A DNA stretch of 64,000 bases, taken from positions 567,655 to 631,654 of the forward strand of contig NZ_PPPX01000001.1 of NCBI RefSeq assembly GCF_002902305.1, in the 5' to 3' direction. Source of the DNA: Staphylococcus argensis. GTDB taxonomy: Bacteria > Bacillota > Bacilli > Staphylococcales > Staphylococcaceae. The notes under the pieces are model-generated. The model searched no databases and had not been told where the DNA came from. It was given only the letters and a program-made list of their open reading frames with translations. Made by a program: the position numbers and the translations under genes. Shown here in pieces: positions 29,058 to 40,498 of this stretch (its first letter is position 1; each line of letters starts with the position of its first letter).

Positions 29058-29990
29058 TTATTGTTCAATCAAGTTATGCATCTTTTTAAAACGATAAGCC
29101 AGTTCTGGTTTATCAGTCACGAGTGTGTGCACACCTTTAGCATATAAGTCATTCATTAAATCGATGTTGTTAATCCCGTAGAAACCAGGCACAACGTTAA
29201 TATGATTAAGCCACTGAATAAATTTAGATGATGTTAAGTTTATACCTTTAAATTGCGTAGGCATTTGGAAAGTATCTGCCATCGGTTTAAACGTTTCACC
29301 AAGTCCGCTAAAGCATTTCAAGAATCCAACTGTAACTTCTTTCTGACTTGCGCCTACAGCGACTTGATTATGTGAAATTTCCTTGAACTTGCGTGTTTGT
29401 CGATCATCGAAGCTCGTCACGAGTACGCGATCTTCTGCATGATGTTGTTGAATGATTTCATACATGCGTTGAGGAGCTTGAGCACCTAATGTTTGGCTAG
29501 GATCATCCTTTAAGTCGACATTGACGAGATGGTTAGGATAAAGCTCTAGCAATTCGTCAAATGACAGAATGCGTGCATCAGAATGGCCGCGATAAGGATG
29601 GTTACCGTTAATATCAGTGAAGTGGTAGCCTGCATCTAAGCGTTTCAATTCGTCGAGCGTATGTTCACTCACGAGTCCAGAGCCGTTAGTAGTACGATCT
29701 AGTGAAGCATCATGGAAGACGACGAGTTGCAAATCTTTCGTCATACGCACATCTGTCTCAAAGCCATCGAGCTGCATTTCTACCGCGCGATCGAAAGCAA
29801 GTTTCGTTTGTTCAGGACGTTCGAACATGCCACCGCGATGAGCAAAGAGGTAAGGACTTGGTTGGTCAAAGAACGGCGGTATGCGTTTGAGTGATTTATT
29901 TTTAGTAAAATGTTTCGTTAGCATCAAGCTACCTACGACGCCTGCTGTACTGATCAAAGCGCCTTTAAGTAAACGATTAATATGAGCCAT
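29058..29990 (-). CDS. Glycerophosphodiester phosphodiesterase family protein, membrane-anchored
   Basis: It hydrolyses glycerophosphodiesters from phospholipid or teichoic acid turnover, acting outside the cell behind an N-terminal helix (about 7-25). About 310 residues; catalytic GDPD motifs AHRGG, ETDVRMTKD (metal acidic residues) and VFHDASLDRTTNG are present, as is VDLK. The frame extends upstream to 30047, but Met 29990 has GGAGG at the right distance. It interrupts the ylbF-ylbG pair on the opposite strand. I see no lipobox. Confidence 0.87.
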   Translation of the reverse strand: MAHINRLLKGALISTAGVVGSLMLTKHFTKNKSLKRIPPFFDQPSPYLFAHRGGMFERPEQTKLAFDRAVEMQLDGFETDVRMTKDLQLVVFHDASLDRTTNGSGLVSEHTLDELKRLDAGYHFTDINGNHPYRGHSDARILSFDELLELYPNHLVNVDLKDDPSQTLGAQAPQRMYEIIQQHHAEDRVLVTSFDDRQTRKFKEISHNQVAVGASQKEVTVGFLKCFSGLGETFKPMADTFQMPTQFKGINLTSSKFIQWLNHINVVPGFYGINNIDLMNDLYAKGVHTLVTDKPELAYRFKKMHNLIEQ

Positions 29991-30211
29991 GTGATGACCT
30001 CCTCCTTGATTTATCTTTAGTTTAGCTTTCTGGATGAGATTCCTCAATCATTACCCCTTTGTGATGAGAGTAAAATGAGATATCGAGATGATAAAGAGAA
30101 ATATAAGTTTTGTTAAATTTTCAACGTTATGACTCTCGCATCTTTCTTCGGATTTATTATCTCTGCAAGACGTGATATTATATAAGGGCTACTAATTGGA
30201 GTGATGTATTT

Positions 30212-30463
30212 ATGAATATCGTTTCAAGAGCGAGTTTAATCATCTATTTGAAGAATATGAAATATGTGCGACAACTCAAAAAGCATGGTCATGTCATCTA
30301 TGTTAATCCACGACGTCACTATGTCATTATGTATGTCGATGAAAGCCAAGCGGACCGTATCGTCACACAATTAATGAAACTCAAATATATTAGTCATATT
30401 CAAGGCTCGCCGTATAAAAATTTAAAGAAAGTCTACGAAAAAGAAAAGCACGAATTATCTTAA
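30212..30463 (+). CDS. ylbG: YlbG family protein (DUF2129)
   Basis: An 83-residue basic protein of the UPF0298/DUF2129 family, starting MNIVSRASLIIYLKNMKYVRQL and with the conserved HVIYVNPRRHYVIMYVD strand region. It was once proposed to have an RNA- or nucleotide-related role, but no function is proven. GGAG lies about 9 nt before the ATG. It sits between ylbF and rsmD, as in bacilli and staphylococci. Confidence 0.85.
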   Translation: MNIVSRASLIIYLKNMKYVRQLKKHGHVIYVNPRRHYVIMYVDESQADRIVTQLMKLKYISHIQGSPYKNLKKVYEKEKHELS

Positions 30464-30494
30464 ATCACGTGCGCATCTCACGATTGTTCCAACA

Positions 30495-30884
30495 TCATTG
30501 TAAGGGTGGAATCCAGTTCTGCAAGCGAAGAACGCTCGTTAAATAGTTATAATACAGTTCTAATTCTGGATATTCTTCTGGAGCATGTACATCGACTTCT
30601 TTAACCGGAATGTTGTAAGCTTCTGCTTGCTCATTCAGCATTTCAAACTTTTTATTCGTTTCAGGATAAGGATAGCGTACTGCATCTTGCATGAGATACA
30701 TCGCTTGGAAGTGTTGTTCAGATGTTGGATTCATCACTAAAGCGACGGATGAGCGCTTCTCATCAGACAACGGTGTATGGAAATAAACCATCTTTGACAC
30801 ACGTTCAGCGTTATATTCCATAAGTGTCAGAAATTCAAATAAATCTGTGAGTCCATGTCCGATAGGTATAAATGATTGTTTCAT
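30495..30884 (-). CDS. Conserved protein of unknown function next to rsmD
   Basis: A 129-residue acidic, soluble protein with no signal peptide, helix bundle or catalytic motif that I recognise. It begins MKQSFIPIGHGLTDLFEFL and is divergent from rsmD, with a short shared promoter space. An equivalent small gene is found at this place in other staphylococci, so it is a real conserved gene, not an antisense shadow. Its ribosome site GAGGAGG lies before the start. Function unknown. Confidence 0.72.
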   Translation of the reverse strand: MKQSFIPIGHGLTDLFEFLTLMEYNAERVSKMVYFHTPLSDEKRSSVALVMNPTSEQHFQAMYLMQDAVRYPYPETNKKFEMLNEQAEAYNIPVKEVDVHAPEEYPELELYYNYLTSVLRLQNWIPPLQ

Positions 30885-30948
30885 GTTAAATCCTCCTCAT
30901 GATTTAGCATTATATAGAAATTATACAGGGAAAGAAAGAGGGGTAGCT

Positions 30949-31984
<1,036 letters not shown>

Positions 31985-32047
31985 GCGAACGTGCGTTTAG
32001 AATGTGCCGGTGACAGACGTAATTTTACTAAAATAGACTATAACAAT

Positions 32048-32124
32048 AGAGTAGAACGCGAGTTGGATTAGACGAACCATCACAGATGTGCGATTGGCTT
32101 AGAAACTCGGTTCTACTCTTTATT
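32048..32124. terminator. Long-looped terminator between coaD and tmcAL
   Basis: AGAGTAGAAC-g-CGAGTT pairs with AACTCGGTTCTACTCT (32104-32119) around a loop of about 40 nt, followed by TTTATTT. It probably serves both convergent genes. Confidence 0.65.
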
Positions 32125-32146
32125 TGTGTATGAGCTGTTTTGCAGT

Positions 32147-33289
32147 TCAGTCTTTCCGTATCACAGGCATGTTAAAATCATCTTCTTGACAGCCCGAAAC
32201 TAAATTATAGATTTGAGTTCCACGAATTTCCGGTGCAAATAATGCAGCGGAGCGTTGGTTAACGTTGGTGACGTATTGACGTTCAGGGAAGCGTTTTTTT
32301 ACTTGCTTTAAGTAACGTTGCCCTGTTTGCGTCATACCTAAGATTCTCACACCTTGAAGCGGTTGCTCATGGTTAACGTCTGACTTTTTCGTATTGAGCA
32401 ATACGTGCAGCAACATACGTTGTAGGTACGTCCGTGTATAACGCTTGGTTTTTAACTCGGAAAGCAACCCCTCAAAGTCCCTCGTTTGTTGATTCATACG
32501 CTGTAAACGTGATTCTAGCCCTTCATTGACCATGTAAATTTCTTCTAGCTCATCAGAAGTTTGAGACATGATTGCATAGTTAAGATAAGGATAAAAATCG
32601 TTCCAAGTTATCGTAGGTTGCTCGTACAATGGAATTAAATTTGCTGGTACAACTGAACGCCATTGATCATCGGCATTCATGAGTGCGTTTCGAATACTCG
32701 TTCCACTGGCAAAATAAGTGTCACGAATCGTGTGATCGCGGTGATGGCTTTGTAATCGCGGCAGAACAAATGGTTCTATTGCGACACCTAAATCTTGAAT
32801 CGTACGTATGTAAGATAGACCTAATGTATTATTAGGGTGAGCGAGTATAGCTGAGTGTGGAAATAACTCATTGAGAATGCGTGGATAACTCTTTCCTTTC
32901 TTTAGCTGTTCGCGTATTTGTGTCTGATATTGCGCAGAATTCAATAATCGTGCGAGCTCATGAAATTGTTCGGGTTCGGCAGTTTCTGCACCAAAGACGA
33001 GCGAAGACGCCCCCATATAATCTGCTACTTTGACGCCAGTTCGAGCGAAGTACTCGCCAGCAGAAAGTGCGCCGTAAAGTGGCAGTTCGACCACGATATC
33101 CACATCGTTTAACGCCATACGTGTACGCTGGAACTTTGAGTAAATTGCAGGTTCACCGCGCATGACGAAATGACCACTCATAATCGCTATAGATACATCG
33201 GCCCCAGTGCGTTTCTTAGCTTTTTGAGCATGGTATTGATGACCGTTATGGAAAGGGTTATATTCAGTAATCAGCGCAACACTTTTCAT
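32147..33289 (-). CDS. tmcAL: tRNA(Met) cytidine acetate ligase TmcAL (YlbM)
   Basis: It uses acetate and ATP to form N4-acetylcytidine at the wobble position of elongator tRNA-Met. About 380 residues; the nucleotidyltransferase motif EYNPFHNGH is near the start (about 9-17). GEP, FVMRGEPAIYSKF and TSIRNAL segments match the family. Met 33289 is preferred over Met 33295 because AAAGGAG spaces properly to it. In B. subtilis the orthologue lies close to rpmF, as here. Confidence 0.9.
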   Translation of the reverse strand: MKSVALITEYNPFHNGHQYHAQKAKKRTGADVSIAIMSGHFVMRGEPAIYSKFQRTRMALNDVDIVVELPLYGALSAGEYFARTGVKVADYMGASSLVFGAETAEPEQFHELARLLNSAQYQTQIREQLKKGKSYPRILNELFPHSAILAHPNNTLGLSYIRTIQDLGVAIEPFVLPRLQSHHRDHTIRDTYFASGTSIRNALMNADDQWRSVVPANLIPLYEQPTITWNDFYPYLNYAIMSQTSDELEEIYMVNEGLESRLQRMNQQTRDFEGLLSELKTKRYTRTYLQRMLLHVLLNTKKSDVNHEQPLQGVRILGMTQTGQRYLKQVKKRFPERQYVTNVNQRSAALFAPEIRGTQIYNLVSGCQEDDFNMPVIRKD

Positions 33290-33425
33290 TTGCATTTCTC
33301 CTTTATAGGACTCATCATAAGTATTGTATCAGAACTCCATGACACGATGCGACTTCGTAATGAAACCTTCATTTTATAGTGTAATTCGTTAGTGATGGAT
33401 ACTTTATTACTGTTAAGAAAATATC

Positions 33426-33454
33426 TTGACATCTTTTCCTTATAAAGTTAAAAT
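33426..33454 (+). promoter_or_regulatory. Promoter of yceD-rpmF
   Basis: A consensus -35 TTGACA (33426-33431), a 17-bp spacer and TAAAAT (33449-33454). Confidence 0.8.
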
Positions 33455-33484
33455 AAATTTTGTGCTTGTTAGAGGTGAAGCCAT

Positions 33485-34030
33485 ATGAAATGGTCAATAA
33501 CGCAATTACGTAAGTATCAAGGTAAGCCATTTGACTTCGATCAAACGGTCACTTTTGATCATCTCAAAGACGCGTTAGGTTTAATTGATTTAACGCCAAT
33601 CGATGTCGTTGGAACTCTTACAGTTAAATCGAAAGAAGTTATTGCAGATATTCATATTACTGGAACGTATACTATGCCTTGTGCGCGAACACTTGACCCC
33701 GTTGAAGTTCCTTTAGATGTGAAGACGCAAGAAATCTTTGAGTTAGAACCTTTCGAGTTTGACGAAGATGAGGACAACGATGAGCATTATCATGACGCAA
33801 CAGACGGAATGATTAATCTCAAAGATGTTGTTCAAGAAATTGTTGTTGTGGAAAAGCCAATGCGTGCTTTCTCAGAACACAGTGATCAAATGTTAACCGA
33901 AGGCAATGGTTGGGAAGTTATTGACGAAGATCAAGCTATTGAGCTCGAACAACAGAAAGAAGAGGAACAATCACGACAAGTTGATCCACGGCTTCAAAAA
34001 TTACAACATTTATATGATGAAGAGCAATAG
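33485..34030 (+). CDS. YceD family protein (DUF177), linked to 23S rRNA accumulation
   Basis: A 181-residue acidic protein of the DUF177/YceD family, in which E. coli YceD is needed for normal large-subunit rRNA levels. The core with CARTLDPVEVPLDV and a later acidic stretch is typical; the usual second Cys motif is not obvious. It lies directly upstream of rpmF, the nearly universal arrangement, and is driven by a near-consensus promoter, so both are probably made as one transcript. Confidence 0.85.
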   Translation: MKWSITQLRKYQGKPFDFDQTVTFDHLKDALGLIDLTPIDVVGTLTVKSKEVIADIHITGTYTMPCARTLDPVEVPLDVKTQEIFELEPFEFDEDEDNDEHYHDATDGMINLKDVVQEIVVVEKPMRAFSEHSDQMLTEGNGWEVIDEDQAIELEQQKEEEQSRQVDPRLQKLQHLYDEEQ

Positions 34031-34113
34031 CAGTTTTTAATAATTTATAGTATAATGGATTATTGAATCTGACATTAATTGAATTTGTGTGTTAAATATA
34101 AGGAGGATTAAAC

Positions 34114-34287
34114 ATGGCAGTACCTAAAAGAAGAACGTCTAAGACTAGAAAAAATAAACGTCGTACGCATATCAAACTTTCAGCTCCTGGCATGACTGAA
34201 TGCCCAAGCTGTGGTGAATACAAATTATCTCATCGCGTATGTAAAAACTGTGGTTCTTACAACGGTGAAGAAGTCGTATCTAAATAA
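34114..34287 (+). CDS. rpmF: 50S ribosomal protein L32
   Basis: A 57-residue ribosomal protein of the large subunit with a basic N-terminus, [17 protein letters not shown]. Four cysteines (30, 33, 43 and 46, in CPSC and CKNC) form the zinc ribbon, so this is the zinc-containing C+ form. An AAGGAGG ribosome site precedes the ATG. It follows yceD by 83 nt and is closed by a strong terminator. Confidence 0.97.
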   Translation: MAVPKRRTSKTRKNKRRTHIKLSAPGMTECPSCGEYKLSHRVCKNCGSYNGEEVVSK

Positions 34288-34311
34288 TAAGATATAGACT
34301 CAGTTGACTGT

Positions 34312-34356
34312 AATCGTTCAAAAATTGCGCTGCTAATTTTTGAACGATTTTTTTAA
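34312..34356 (+). terminator. Terminator of rpmF
   Basis: AATCGTTCAAAAATT pairs with AATTTTTGAACGATT, followed by a T-run. Confidence 0.9.
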
Positions 34357-34396
34357 TATAAAGTGAAATGACTGTACTCAGGATGTGAGAATGTAG

Positions 34397-35137
34397 ATGG
34401 AACAAATAACATCAACACAAAATAGTAAAGTGAAAGCTGCAAATAAACTGAAGAAGAAGAGAGAACGAGATAAGACAGGACAAGCACTCATCGAAGGATA
34501 TCATCTCATTGAAGAAGCGATGGCGAGCGACATCCAAATTGTGTCTTTGTTCTGCGTAGAGGCAGACCGTGAAGATGCAGCAATGTTAGAGTACGCTGAT
34601 GCAGTGTACGAAATTAATCTTAAGGTGGCGGAATTACTCTCTGGGACAGTGACCCCTCAAGGTATCTTCGCAGTGATTCAACAACCGACAGTACAAGATC
34701 GTCAACCCTCTCAAGTGCTGTTGATTGATCGCATTCAAGATCCAGGCAACCTGGGAACGTTGATACGTACTGCAGATGCAGCAGGATTAGATATGGTAGT
34801 CTTGGAGAAGGGGAGCGCGGATCCTTATCAAGACAAAGTGCTTCGCGCGAGTCAAGGCAGTGTCTTCCATCTTCCGATTATTCAGCGAGATTTACATACC
34901 TTTATCAACGACTTTGAAGGTCCTGTTTATGGTACGGCACTTCAAGATGCCGTAGCGTATCAAACTGTGGAGCAACAAGATAAGTTTGCGCTCATATTGG
35001 GTAATGAGGGTGAAGGCATTAAGTCTGAGCTACTTGAGCAGACGACACAGAATTTGACGATTCCAATTTATGGCCGTGCAGAAAGTCTCAATGTGGCGAT
35101 TGCTGGAAGTATCTTGATCTATCATTTGAAAGGTTGA
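34397..35137 (+). CDS. SpoU/TrmH-family RNA 2'-O-methyltransferase
   Basis: A 246-residue enzyme that methylates a ribose 2'-OH in rRNA or tRNA; the exact target nucleotide is not known. An N-terminal substrate-binding domain (about 1-95, with KLKKKRERDKTGQALIEG) is followed by the SPOUT knot with LIDRIQDPGNLGTLIRTADA, LILGNEGEGI and IPIYGRAESLNVAIAGSI. It is upstream of pheST as in S. aureus. The promoter for pheST overlaps its stop codon. Confidence 0.88.
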   Translation: MEQITSTQNSKVKAANKLKKKRERDKTGQALIEGYHLIEEAMASDIQIVSLFCVEADREDAAMLEYADAVYEINLKVAELLSGTVTPQGIFAVIQQPTVQDRQPSQVLLIDRIQDPGNLGTLIRTADAAGLDMVVLEKGSADPYQDKVLRASQGSVFHLPIIQRDLHTFINDFEGPVYGTALQDAVAYQTVEQQDKFALILGNEGEGIKSELLEQTTQNLTIPIYGRAESLNVAIAGSILIYHLKG

Positions 35138-35163
35138 CCCGCATTCAATGTATTAGATATAAT
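35134..35163 (+). promoter_or_regulatory. Promoter of the pheST leader
   Basis: TTGACC (35134-35139), an 18-bp spacer, then TATAAT (35158-35163). It overlaps the last codons of the preceding methyltransferase gene. Confidence 0.8.
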
Positions 35164-35168
35164 AGTAA

Positions 35169-35515
35169 CGATATTAGAAGTGAATACTTTAGCTGATAAA
35201 AAGAAGTGAGCGACATAGCTCAGTTGTTCAGGGAGAATAACCGTGACTGCAAGTTATTCCAACTGACGTTCGTTCTTTCGTCTTTTTAGCTACTTAAAGA
35301 AATTTAAGTCGGATACCTATTCGTTATCAAGGTTGAGAAAAGTGTAAAGCAATGCACGCTAGTATCAGTCGAGATGCTTTTACTCGTGTATAGATGTTAT
35401 GAACTGCAAATAACTTACAGTTTGCAATGAAGCATCTAGCTTTATACTTAAAGTTGGGTGGTACCACGGAAACTTTCGTCCCATGTGCGGATGGAAGTTT
35501 TTTTATTTTGCACAA
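35169..35515 (+). promoter_or_regulatory. T-box leader controlling pheST
   Basis: A long leader with a stem I closed by AGCTGATAAAAAGA / TCTTTTTAGCT, a conserved T-box (AAGTTGGGTGGTACCACGG, 35451-35469) and an overlapping terminator from AAACTTTCGTCC to GGATGGAAGTTT plus T-run, ending near 35515. Uncharged tRNA-Phe should favour the antiterminator. A TTC at 35269-35271 on the 3' side of stem I is a candidate Phe specifier, but I could not fix it with certainty. Confidence 0.88.
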
Positions 35516-35581
35516 GAAAGTGAACTCACATATACATAGAGTTGTAAATAGTGAAGGATTAAAGGAGAAGGAGGAACAGAC

Positions 35582-36646
35582 ATGGTTCAGAATGAAGAGA
35601 TGTCTCAACTCAAACAGCAAGCGCTCGTAGATATTAACGAAGCGCATGATGCTCAAGCATTACAAAATGTAAAAGTGAAGTATTTAGGTAAGAAAGGTTC
35701 AGTTTCAGGATTAATGAAACATATGAAAGACCTTTCTAACGAAGAGAAACCAGCGTATGGTCAACAAGTCAATGCGTTACGCCAAGCGATTCAAGATGAA
35801 ATTGTTTCACGCGAAGAAGTGTTAGCGAATGAACAATTGGAAGCGCAATTACGTGATGAGAAGATTGATGTGACGTTACCAAGTCGTCAAATCGCTTTAG
35901 GTGCGAAACATCCACTTACACGTACGATTGAAGAAATCGAAGATCTATTCCTCGGTTTAGGTTACGAAATCGTTGAAGGTTACGAAGTAGAACAAGATCA
36001 TTACAACTTCGAAGCACTCAACTTACCGAAATCTCATCCAGCACGTGACATGCAGGACAGTTTTTATATTACAGAAGAAACATTGATGCGCACACATACC
36101 TCACCTGTCCAAGCGCGTACGCTAGAACAACGTAATGGACAGGGTCCAGTGAAGATTATTTGTCCAGGTAAAGTGTATCGTCGTGATTCAGATGATGCGA
36201 CACACAGTCATCAGTTCACTCAAATTGAAGGGCTTGTAGTGGCTGAAGATATTAAAATGAGTGATTTAAAAGGGACACTAGAATTATTAGCACGTGAATT
36301 GTTCGGTGCAGATCGTGAAATTCGTTTACGTCCAAGCTACTTCCCATTCACGGAACCGTCTGTTGAAGTCGATGTGTCATGCTTCAAATGTAAAGGTAAG
36401 GGCTGTAACGTATGTAAACAAACAGGTTGGATTGAAGTCTTAGGTTCAGGTATGGTTCACCCGAATGTGCTTGAAATGGCTGGCTTTGATTCTCAACGTT
36501 ATTCAGGCTTTGCCTTTGGTCTCGGACCTGACCGTATTGCCATGTTGAAATATGGTATTGAAGACATTCGTCACTTCTATACAAGTGATGTACGATTCTT
36601 AGAACAATTTAAAGCAGTAGAAGATAGAGGTGAAGAAGAATGCTAA
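35582..36646 (+). CDS. pheS: Phenylalanyl-tRNA synthetase, alpha subunit
   Basis: The catalytic chain of the heterotetrameric class II synthetase. The 354-residue protein has an N-terminal coiled coil (about 1-85) that contacts tRNA, then the catalytic core with motif 2 [20 protein letters not shown] and motif 3 [21 protein letters not shown] lies 7 nt before the ATG. Expression is set by the T-box leader upstream. It overlaps pheT by 7 nt. Confidence 0.96.
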   Translation: MVQNEEMSQLKQQALVDINEAHDAQALQNVKVKYLGKKGSVSGLMKHMKDLSNEEKPAYGQQVNALRQAIQDEIVSREEVLANEQLEAQLRDEKIDVTLPSRQIALGAKHPLTRTIEEIEDLFLGLGYEIVEGYEVEQDHYNFEALNLPKSHPARDMQDSFYITEETLMRTHTSPVQARTLEQRNGQGPVKIICPGKVYRRDSDDATHSHQFTQIEGLVVAEDIKMSDLKGTLELLARELFGADREIRLRPSYFPFTEPSVEVDVSCFKCKGKGCNVCKQTGWIEVLGSGMVHPNVLEMAGFDSQRYSGFAFGLGPDRIAMLKYGIEDIRHFYTSDVRFLEQFKAVEDRGEEEC

Positions 36647-39042
36647 TTTCTAAAGAATGGCTAAGTGAATACGTAACTGTTGAACAATCTGTAGAAGCGT
36701 TAGCAGAGAAGATTACGCGTACAGGAATTGAAGTGGATGACATCGTCGACCTTACTGAAGGGCTTAAAAACCTTGTCGTGGGTTATGTTGAAGATATCCA
36801 ACCTCATCCTAATGCCGACAAATTAAATATTTGCCAAGTCAATATCGGCGAAGAAGAAACAGTACAAATCGTTTGTGGCGCGCCTAACGTTAACAAAGGC
36901 CAGACAGTGATTGTAGCTAAAGTAGGTGGACGCTTACCAGGTGGCGTGAAGATCAAACGTGCCAAATTAAGAGGCGAACGCTCTGAAGGTATGATTTGTT
37001 CACTACAAGAGATTGGTATTCCTAGTAATGTGGTACCTAAAGCGTTCGAAGATGGTATTTATGTCTTTTCAACAGAAGTAGAACCTGGCACATCAGCTTT
37101 AGAAGCACTTTACCTTGAAGACCAAATGATGGAGTTTGACCTCACACCTAACCGTGCGGATGCGTTAAGTATGATTGGTACTGCTTATGAAGTAGCAGCT
37201 TTATACGATCAAGAATTGCACAAGCCTACGCATCAACCGACGACAGAAGAAGGTTCTGCAGACTCAGAGCTTTCTGTCACAGTTGAAGATGAAGACAAAG
37301 TACCTTATTACAGTACGCGTGTAGTTAAAAATGTTTCAATAGCGCCTTCTCCATTATGGATGCAAATGCGCTTGATTAAAGCAGGTATTCGCCCAATTAA
37401 TAACGTTGTTGATATTTCTAATTATGTCTTATTAGAATATGGTCAACCATTGCATATGTTCGACCAAGACCAAATCGGTTCAGATCACATCGTTGTACGT
37501 CAAGCTAAGGAAGACGAAACAATGACTACACTTGATGATCAACAACGTGAACTTGAAACAGGCGACATCGTCATTACGAACGGTAAAGACCCAATTGCGA
37601 TTGCAGGTATCATGGGCGGCGACTTCTCAGAGGTCTCTGACAATACACGTAATGTAGTGATTGAAGGTGCTATCTTTGATCCTGTATCTATACGTCATAC
37701 GTCTCGTCGTCTCAACTTGCGTAGTGAATCTTCAAGTCGTTTTGAAAAGGGCATCGCGACAGAGTTTGTTGATGAAGCAGTTGATCGTGCTAGCTACTTA
37801 CTTGAACAATACGCTGACGGTACAGTTCAACAAGGTCGCGTAGCAGTAGGTAATTTAGGTGAGTTTGAAACACCGATCGAAATCACTGTAGATAAGGTTA
37901 ATCGTACAATTGGGTTTAATTTATCTGCAGAAGATATTGAAGCAATTTTTAACCAGCTCGGCTTCCGAACTGAGCGTCAAGATGATACGTTCACAGTATA
38001 TGCGCCATCACGCCGTAAAGATATTTCAATTCAAGAAGATTTGATCGAGGAAATTGCGCGTATTTACGGTTATGATGCATTACCATCTACATTGCCGGTC
38101 TTTAAACAAGTGACACATGGCGAATTGACAGATAAGCAAGCGAAGACACGTATAATCAAGGCTACACTTGAAGGTGCAGGTCTCAACGAAGCGATTAATT
38201 ACTCACTTACATCAAAAGAACATGCGCGTGATTATGCGTTAACTGACCGTCCAACGATTGATCTCTTGATGCCAATGAGTGAGGCACATGCGACGTTAAG
38301 ACAAAGTCTCATCCCTCATCTCGTTGATGCGACTGCTTATAATATTGCGCGTAAAAATCACGATGTGCGCTTATACGAGCTTGGTAGAGTATTCTTCGGT
38401 AATGGCGAAGGAGAATTGCCAGACGAAGTGACGTACTTAAGTGGTATTATGACAGGTAATTACGTGGTTAATAAATGGCAAGGTAAACAAGAAGAAATTG
38501 ACTTCTTTATTGCTAAAGGTGTTGTTGACCGTGTTGCAGAGAAATTAGATTTAACCTTTGACTATGAAGCGGCTGAAATGGATGGTTTACATCCTGGTCG
38601 AACAGCACGCGTGAAATTAGGGGAAGATGTTATCGGTTTCGTTGCTGAATTACATCCTCAAGTTGAAAAAGATAACGACTTGAAGCGAACTTACGTCTTC
38701 GAACTCAACTACGATCGCTTAATGGAAGAAACAGTTGGTTTCATCAACTATAAACAAATTCCACGCTACCCAGGTGTATCTCGGGACATTGCATTAATGG
38801 TCAATCGTGATAAACCGTCATCTGAAATTATTCAAGTGATTCGTGAACATGGCGAAGATATTCTTCAGAATGCCGAAGTCTTCGACGTTTACGAAGGTGA
38901 ACACGTGGCAGAAGATGAGAAATCAATTGCTATTCGTCTCTCTTATCTTGATACTGAGAATACATTAACAGACGAACGTGTCAATGGTGTTCATGATGAG
39001 ATCTTGAAAGCACTTGAAGAAATGGGCGCGACAATTCGTTAA
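36640..39042 (+). CDS. pheT: Phenylalanyl-tRNA synthetase, beta subunit
   Basis: The 800-residue beta chain with editing and tRNA-recognition functions. In order: N-terminal part with a tRNA-binding OB domain (about 40-150), B3/B4 editing domain (about 205-385), B5 domain (about 405-475), catalytic-like domain, and a C-terminal FDX-ACB anticodon-binding domain (about 705-800, starting [12 protein letters not shown]). AGGTGAAG lies inside pheS before the start. It ends the operon; a hairpin follows after about 95 nt. Confidence 0.96.
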   Translation: MLISKEWLSEYVTVEQSVEALAEKITRTGIEVDDIVDLTEGLKNLVVGYVEDIQPHPNADKLNICQVNIGEEETVQIVCGAPNVNKGQTVIVAKVGGRLPGGVKIKRAKLRGERSEGMICSLQEIGIPSNVVPKAFEDGIYVFSTEVEPGTSALEALYLEDQMMEFDLTPNRADALSMIGTAYEVAALYDQELHKPTHQPTTEEGSADSELSVTVEDEDKVPYYSTRVVKNVSIAPSPLWMQMRLIKAGIRPINNVVDISNYVLLEYGQPLHMFDQDQIGSDHIVVRQAKEDETMTTLDDQQRELETGDIVITNGKDPIAIAGIMGGDFSEVSDNTRNVVIEGAIFDPVSIRHTSRRLNLRSESSSRFEKGIATEFVDEAVDRASYLLEQYADGTVQQGRVAVGNLGEFETPIEITVDKVNRTIGFNLSAEDIEAIFNQLGFRTERQDDTFTVYAPSRRKDISIQEDLIEEIARIYGYDALPSTLPVFKQVTHGELTDKQAKTRIIKATLEGAGLNEAINYSLTSKEHARDYALTDRPTIDLLMPMSEAHATLRQSLIPHLVDATAYNIARKNHDVRLYELGRVFFGNGEGELPDEVTYLSGIMTGNYVVNKWQGKQEEIDFFIAKGVVDRVAEKLDLTFDYEAAEMDGLHPGRTARVKLGEDVIGFVAELHPQVEKDNDLKRTYVFELNYDRLMEETVGFINYKQIPRYPGVSRDIALMVNRDKPSSEIIQVIREHGEDILQNAEVFDVYEGEHVAEDEKSIAIRLSYLDTENTLTDERVNGVHDEILKALEEMGATIR

Positions 39043-39138
39043 TATAGTAAAGTTGGGCCTGTGGTATGTGTCTTAATTAAATGCATAAGCGCATACTAAT
39101 AGTGTAGTTTCAAAAATTCTAATACTATATATAAATAG

Positions 39139-39180
39139 AGCCACCTTCTAATCATTTGTTGATTAGCGGGTGGCTTGTTG
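39139..39180 (+). terminator. Terminator of pheST
   Basis: AGCCACC-tt-CTAATCA pairs with TGATTAG-cg-GGTGGCT, followed by TGTTGTTT. Between 39043 and the rnhC end the only other content is this hairpin and the repeat element at 39302. Confidence 0.7.
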
Positions 39181-39301
39181 TTTGGTATGATAATGTAAAA
39201 AAAGGGTGACAGTTCGATATTATTAGTCGTAGAGTAGAAATTTTAAAAACATAGAGTATGTTATTGAAGAATACTATAATTTAAAATTGGACAAAACTCA
39301 A

Positions 39302-39428
39302 TTTCAATGTCGACTTGAGACGCTAGATGGAGTTAAGGCCACAACGAAAATCCATTCTTTGAGCTCTTTGAGCGAAAAGAATTAGTTGAGTGTGGCCCCA
39401 TTAGCAAGCGAGAGTCACAACATTGAAA
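39302..39428. repeat. Short-form intergenic inverted-repeat element, copy 2
   Basis: Bounded by TTTCAATGT and ACATTGAAA. It has the left and right arms of the long form but lacks the ~100-nt middle module: the sequence jumps from GTTGAGTGTGGCC directly to CAAGCGAGAGTC. It lies just past the rnhC stop codon. Confidence 0.75.
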
Positions 39429-39449
39429 ATGAAATACACTTTAATAACA

Positions 39450-40385
39450 TCACTGACGTTTTTGTTCCACTAAATTCAACGCTTTGTCACGATTGGCGAA
39501 ATGCTTTTTAGTGACTTGGTCTAACTGAGCTAAGCTGTAGCGGTTGATCAGTTGAGCAGCACAGAGGTCTACTTTTTTACTCGCACCTTTAATCACAGAA
39601 ATATTAAGCTGTTTAGAAATGTGGTCCATATGCTTCACGAAAGCATAACGTGAAATAATACTTGCTGCAGCAATAGCAATCGATTTCGATTCGCCTTTCG
39701 TTTCGAAATGTGTTTTCTCAGGTAAAGGAATATCCGTCAGTGCGTAGCGTTTGTAAACACCTGGCTGTGCAAATTGGTCGACCACGATGTAGTCGAGCTC
39801 ATCAAGTTCAATACGAGAAAGTACATTTTTAATCGCTTCATTATGTAGGACAGCTTTCATCTTCACTTGCGACCAACCTTGAGCTTGGCATTCATTGTAT
39901 TTCGGATTATCGAGTACGAGTAGTGAATGCGGAATAAAGGTCACAAGCTGTTCAGCTAGCTCGACAATTTTATCGTCAGTTAACTTTTTAGAATCATCGA
40001 CTCCAAGCGTCTTTAGAACTCGTGCATTCTTCTCAGAAACGTAGGCTGCACAAACGGTGAGTGGACCGAAATAATCACCGCTGCCAGCTTCATCACTTCC
40101 GATGCAACTATACTGGTTGAATTGAGGGTGGGGTGACGATTTCTTAGATTTCTTTGTTGTTTGTTTTTTAGGTTGAGCTGACGAGTTAGGAAGCAACGAT
40201 TGTGCTAATTGTTCAGCATTTTTACCCTGAAACATCACTTTATTTGAATTATATACAGAGATAGTTGTGCCTTGATGTTTCTTGCGCGCTTTCATACCTT
40301 GAGGTAAGCCAGTCGTTTCAAATTCTAGTTGGTTAAGTAAATGGTTGATTTCTTGAGCCGTGACTTTTTTCACAACATTTGTCAT
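39450..40385 (-). CDS. rnhC: Ribonuclease HIII
   Basis: It degrades the RNA strand of RNA-DNA hybrids and is the Mg2+-dependent RNase HIII of Firmicutes. It has 311 residues with an N-terminal TBP-like hybrid-binding domain (about 1-80), a short Lys-rich linker, and the catalytic domain with [15 protein letters not shown] (active-site Asp/Glu), VDDSKKLTD and the later VVDQF Asp. It is transcribed alone on the minus strand and is flanked on both sides by copies of the intergenic repeat. Confidence 0.93.
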   Translation of the reverse strand: MTNVVKKVTAQEINHLLNQLEFETTGLPQGMKARKKHQGTTISVYNSNKVMFQGKNAEQLAQSLLPNSSAQPKKQTTKKSKKSSPHPQFNQYSCIGSDEAGSGDYFGPLTVCAAYVSEKNARVLKTLGVDDSKKLTDDKIVELAEQLVTFIPHSLLVLDNPKYNECQAQGWSQVKMKAVLHNEAIKNVLSRIELDELDYIVVDQFAQPGVYKRYALTDIPLPEKTHFETKGESKSIAIAAASIISRYAFVKHMDHISKQLNISVIKGASKKVDLCAAQLINRYSLAQLDQVTKKHFANRDKALNLVEQKRQ

Positions 40386-40498
40386 TACATGCGCCTCACT
40401 TTGTGTAGAATTGTAGCTTGTTCATTGTATCATAATGCGTGGATTTATAGACATTCTCGGATATGTAGTTTTAGTAAAATGATAGAGTGAATAGAACA

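Noticed and set aside
35427-35630. Small open frames within the pheST leader
   Set aside because: They overlap the T-box and terminator, which explain the sequence better.
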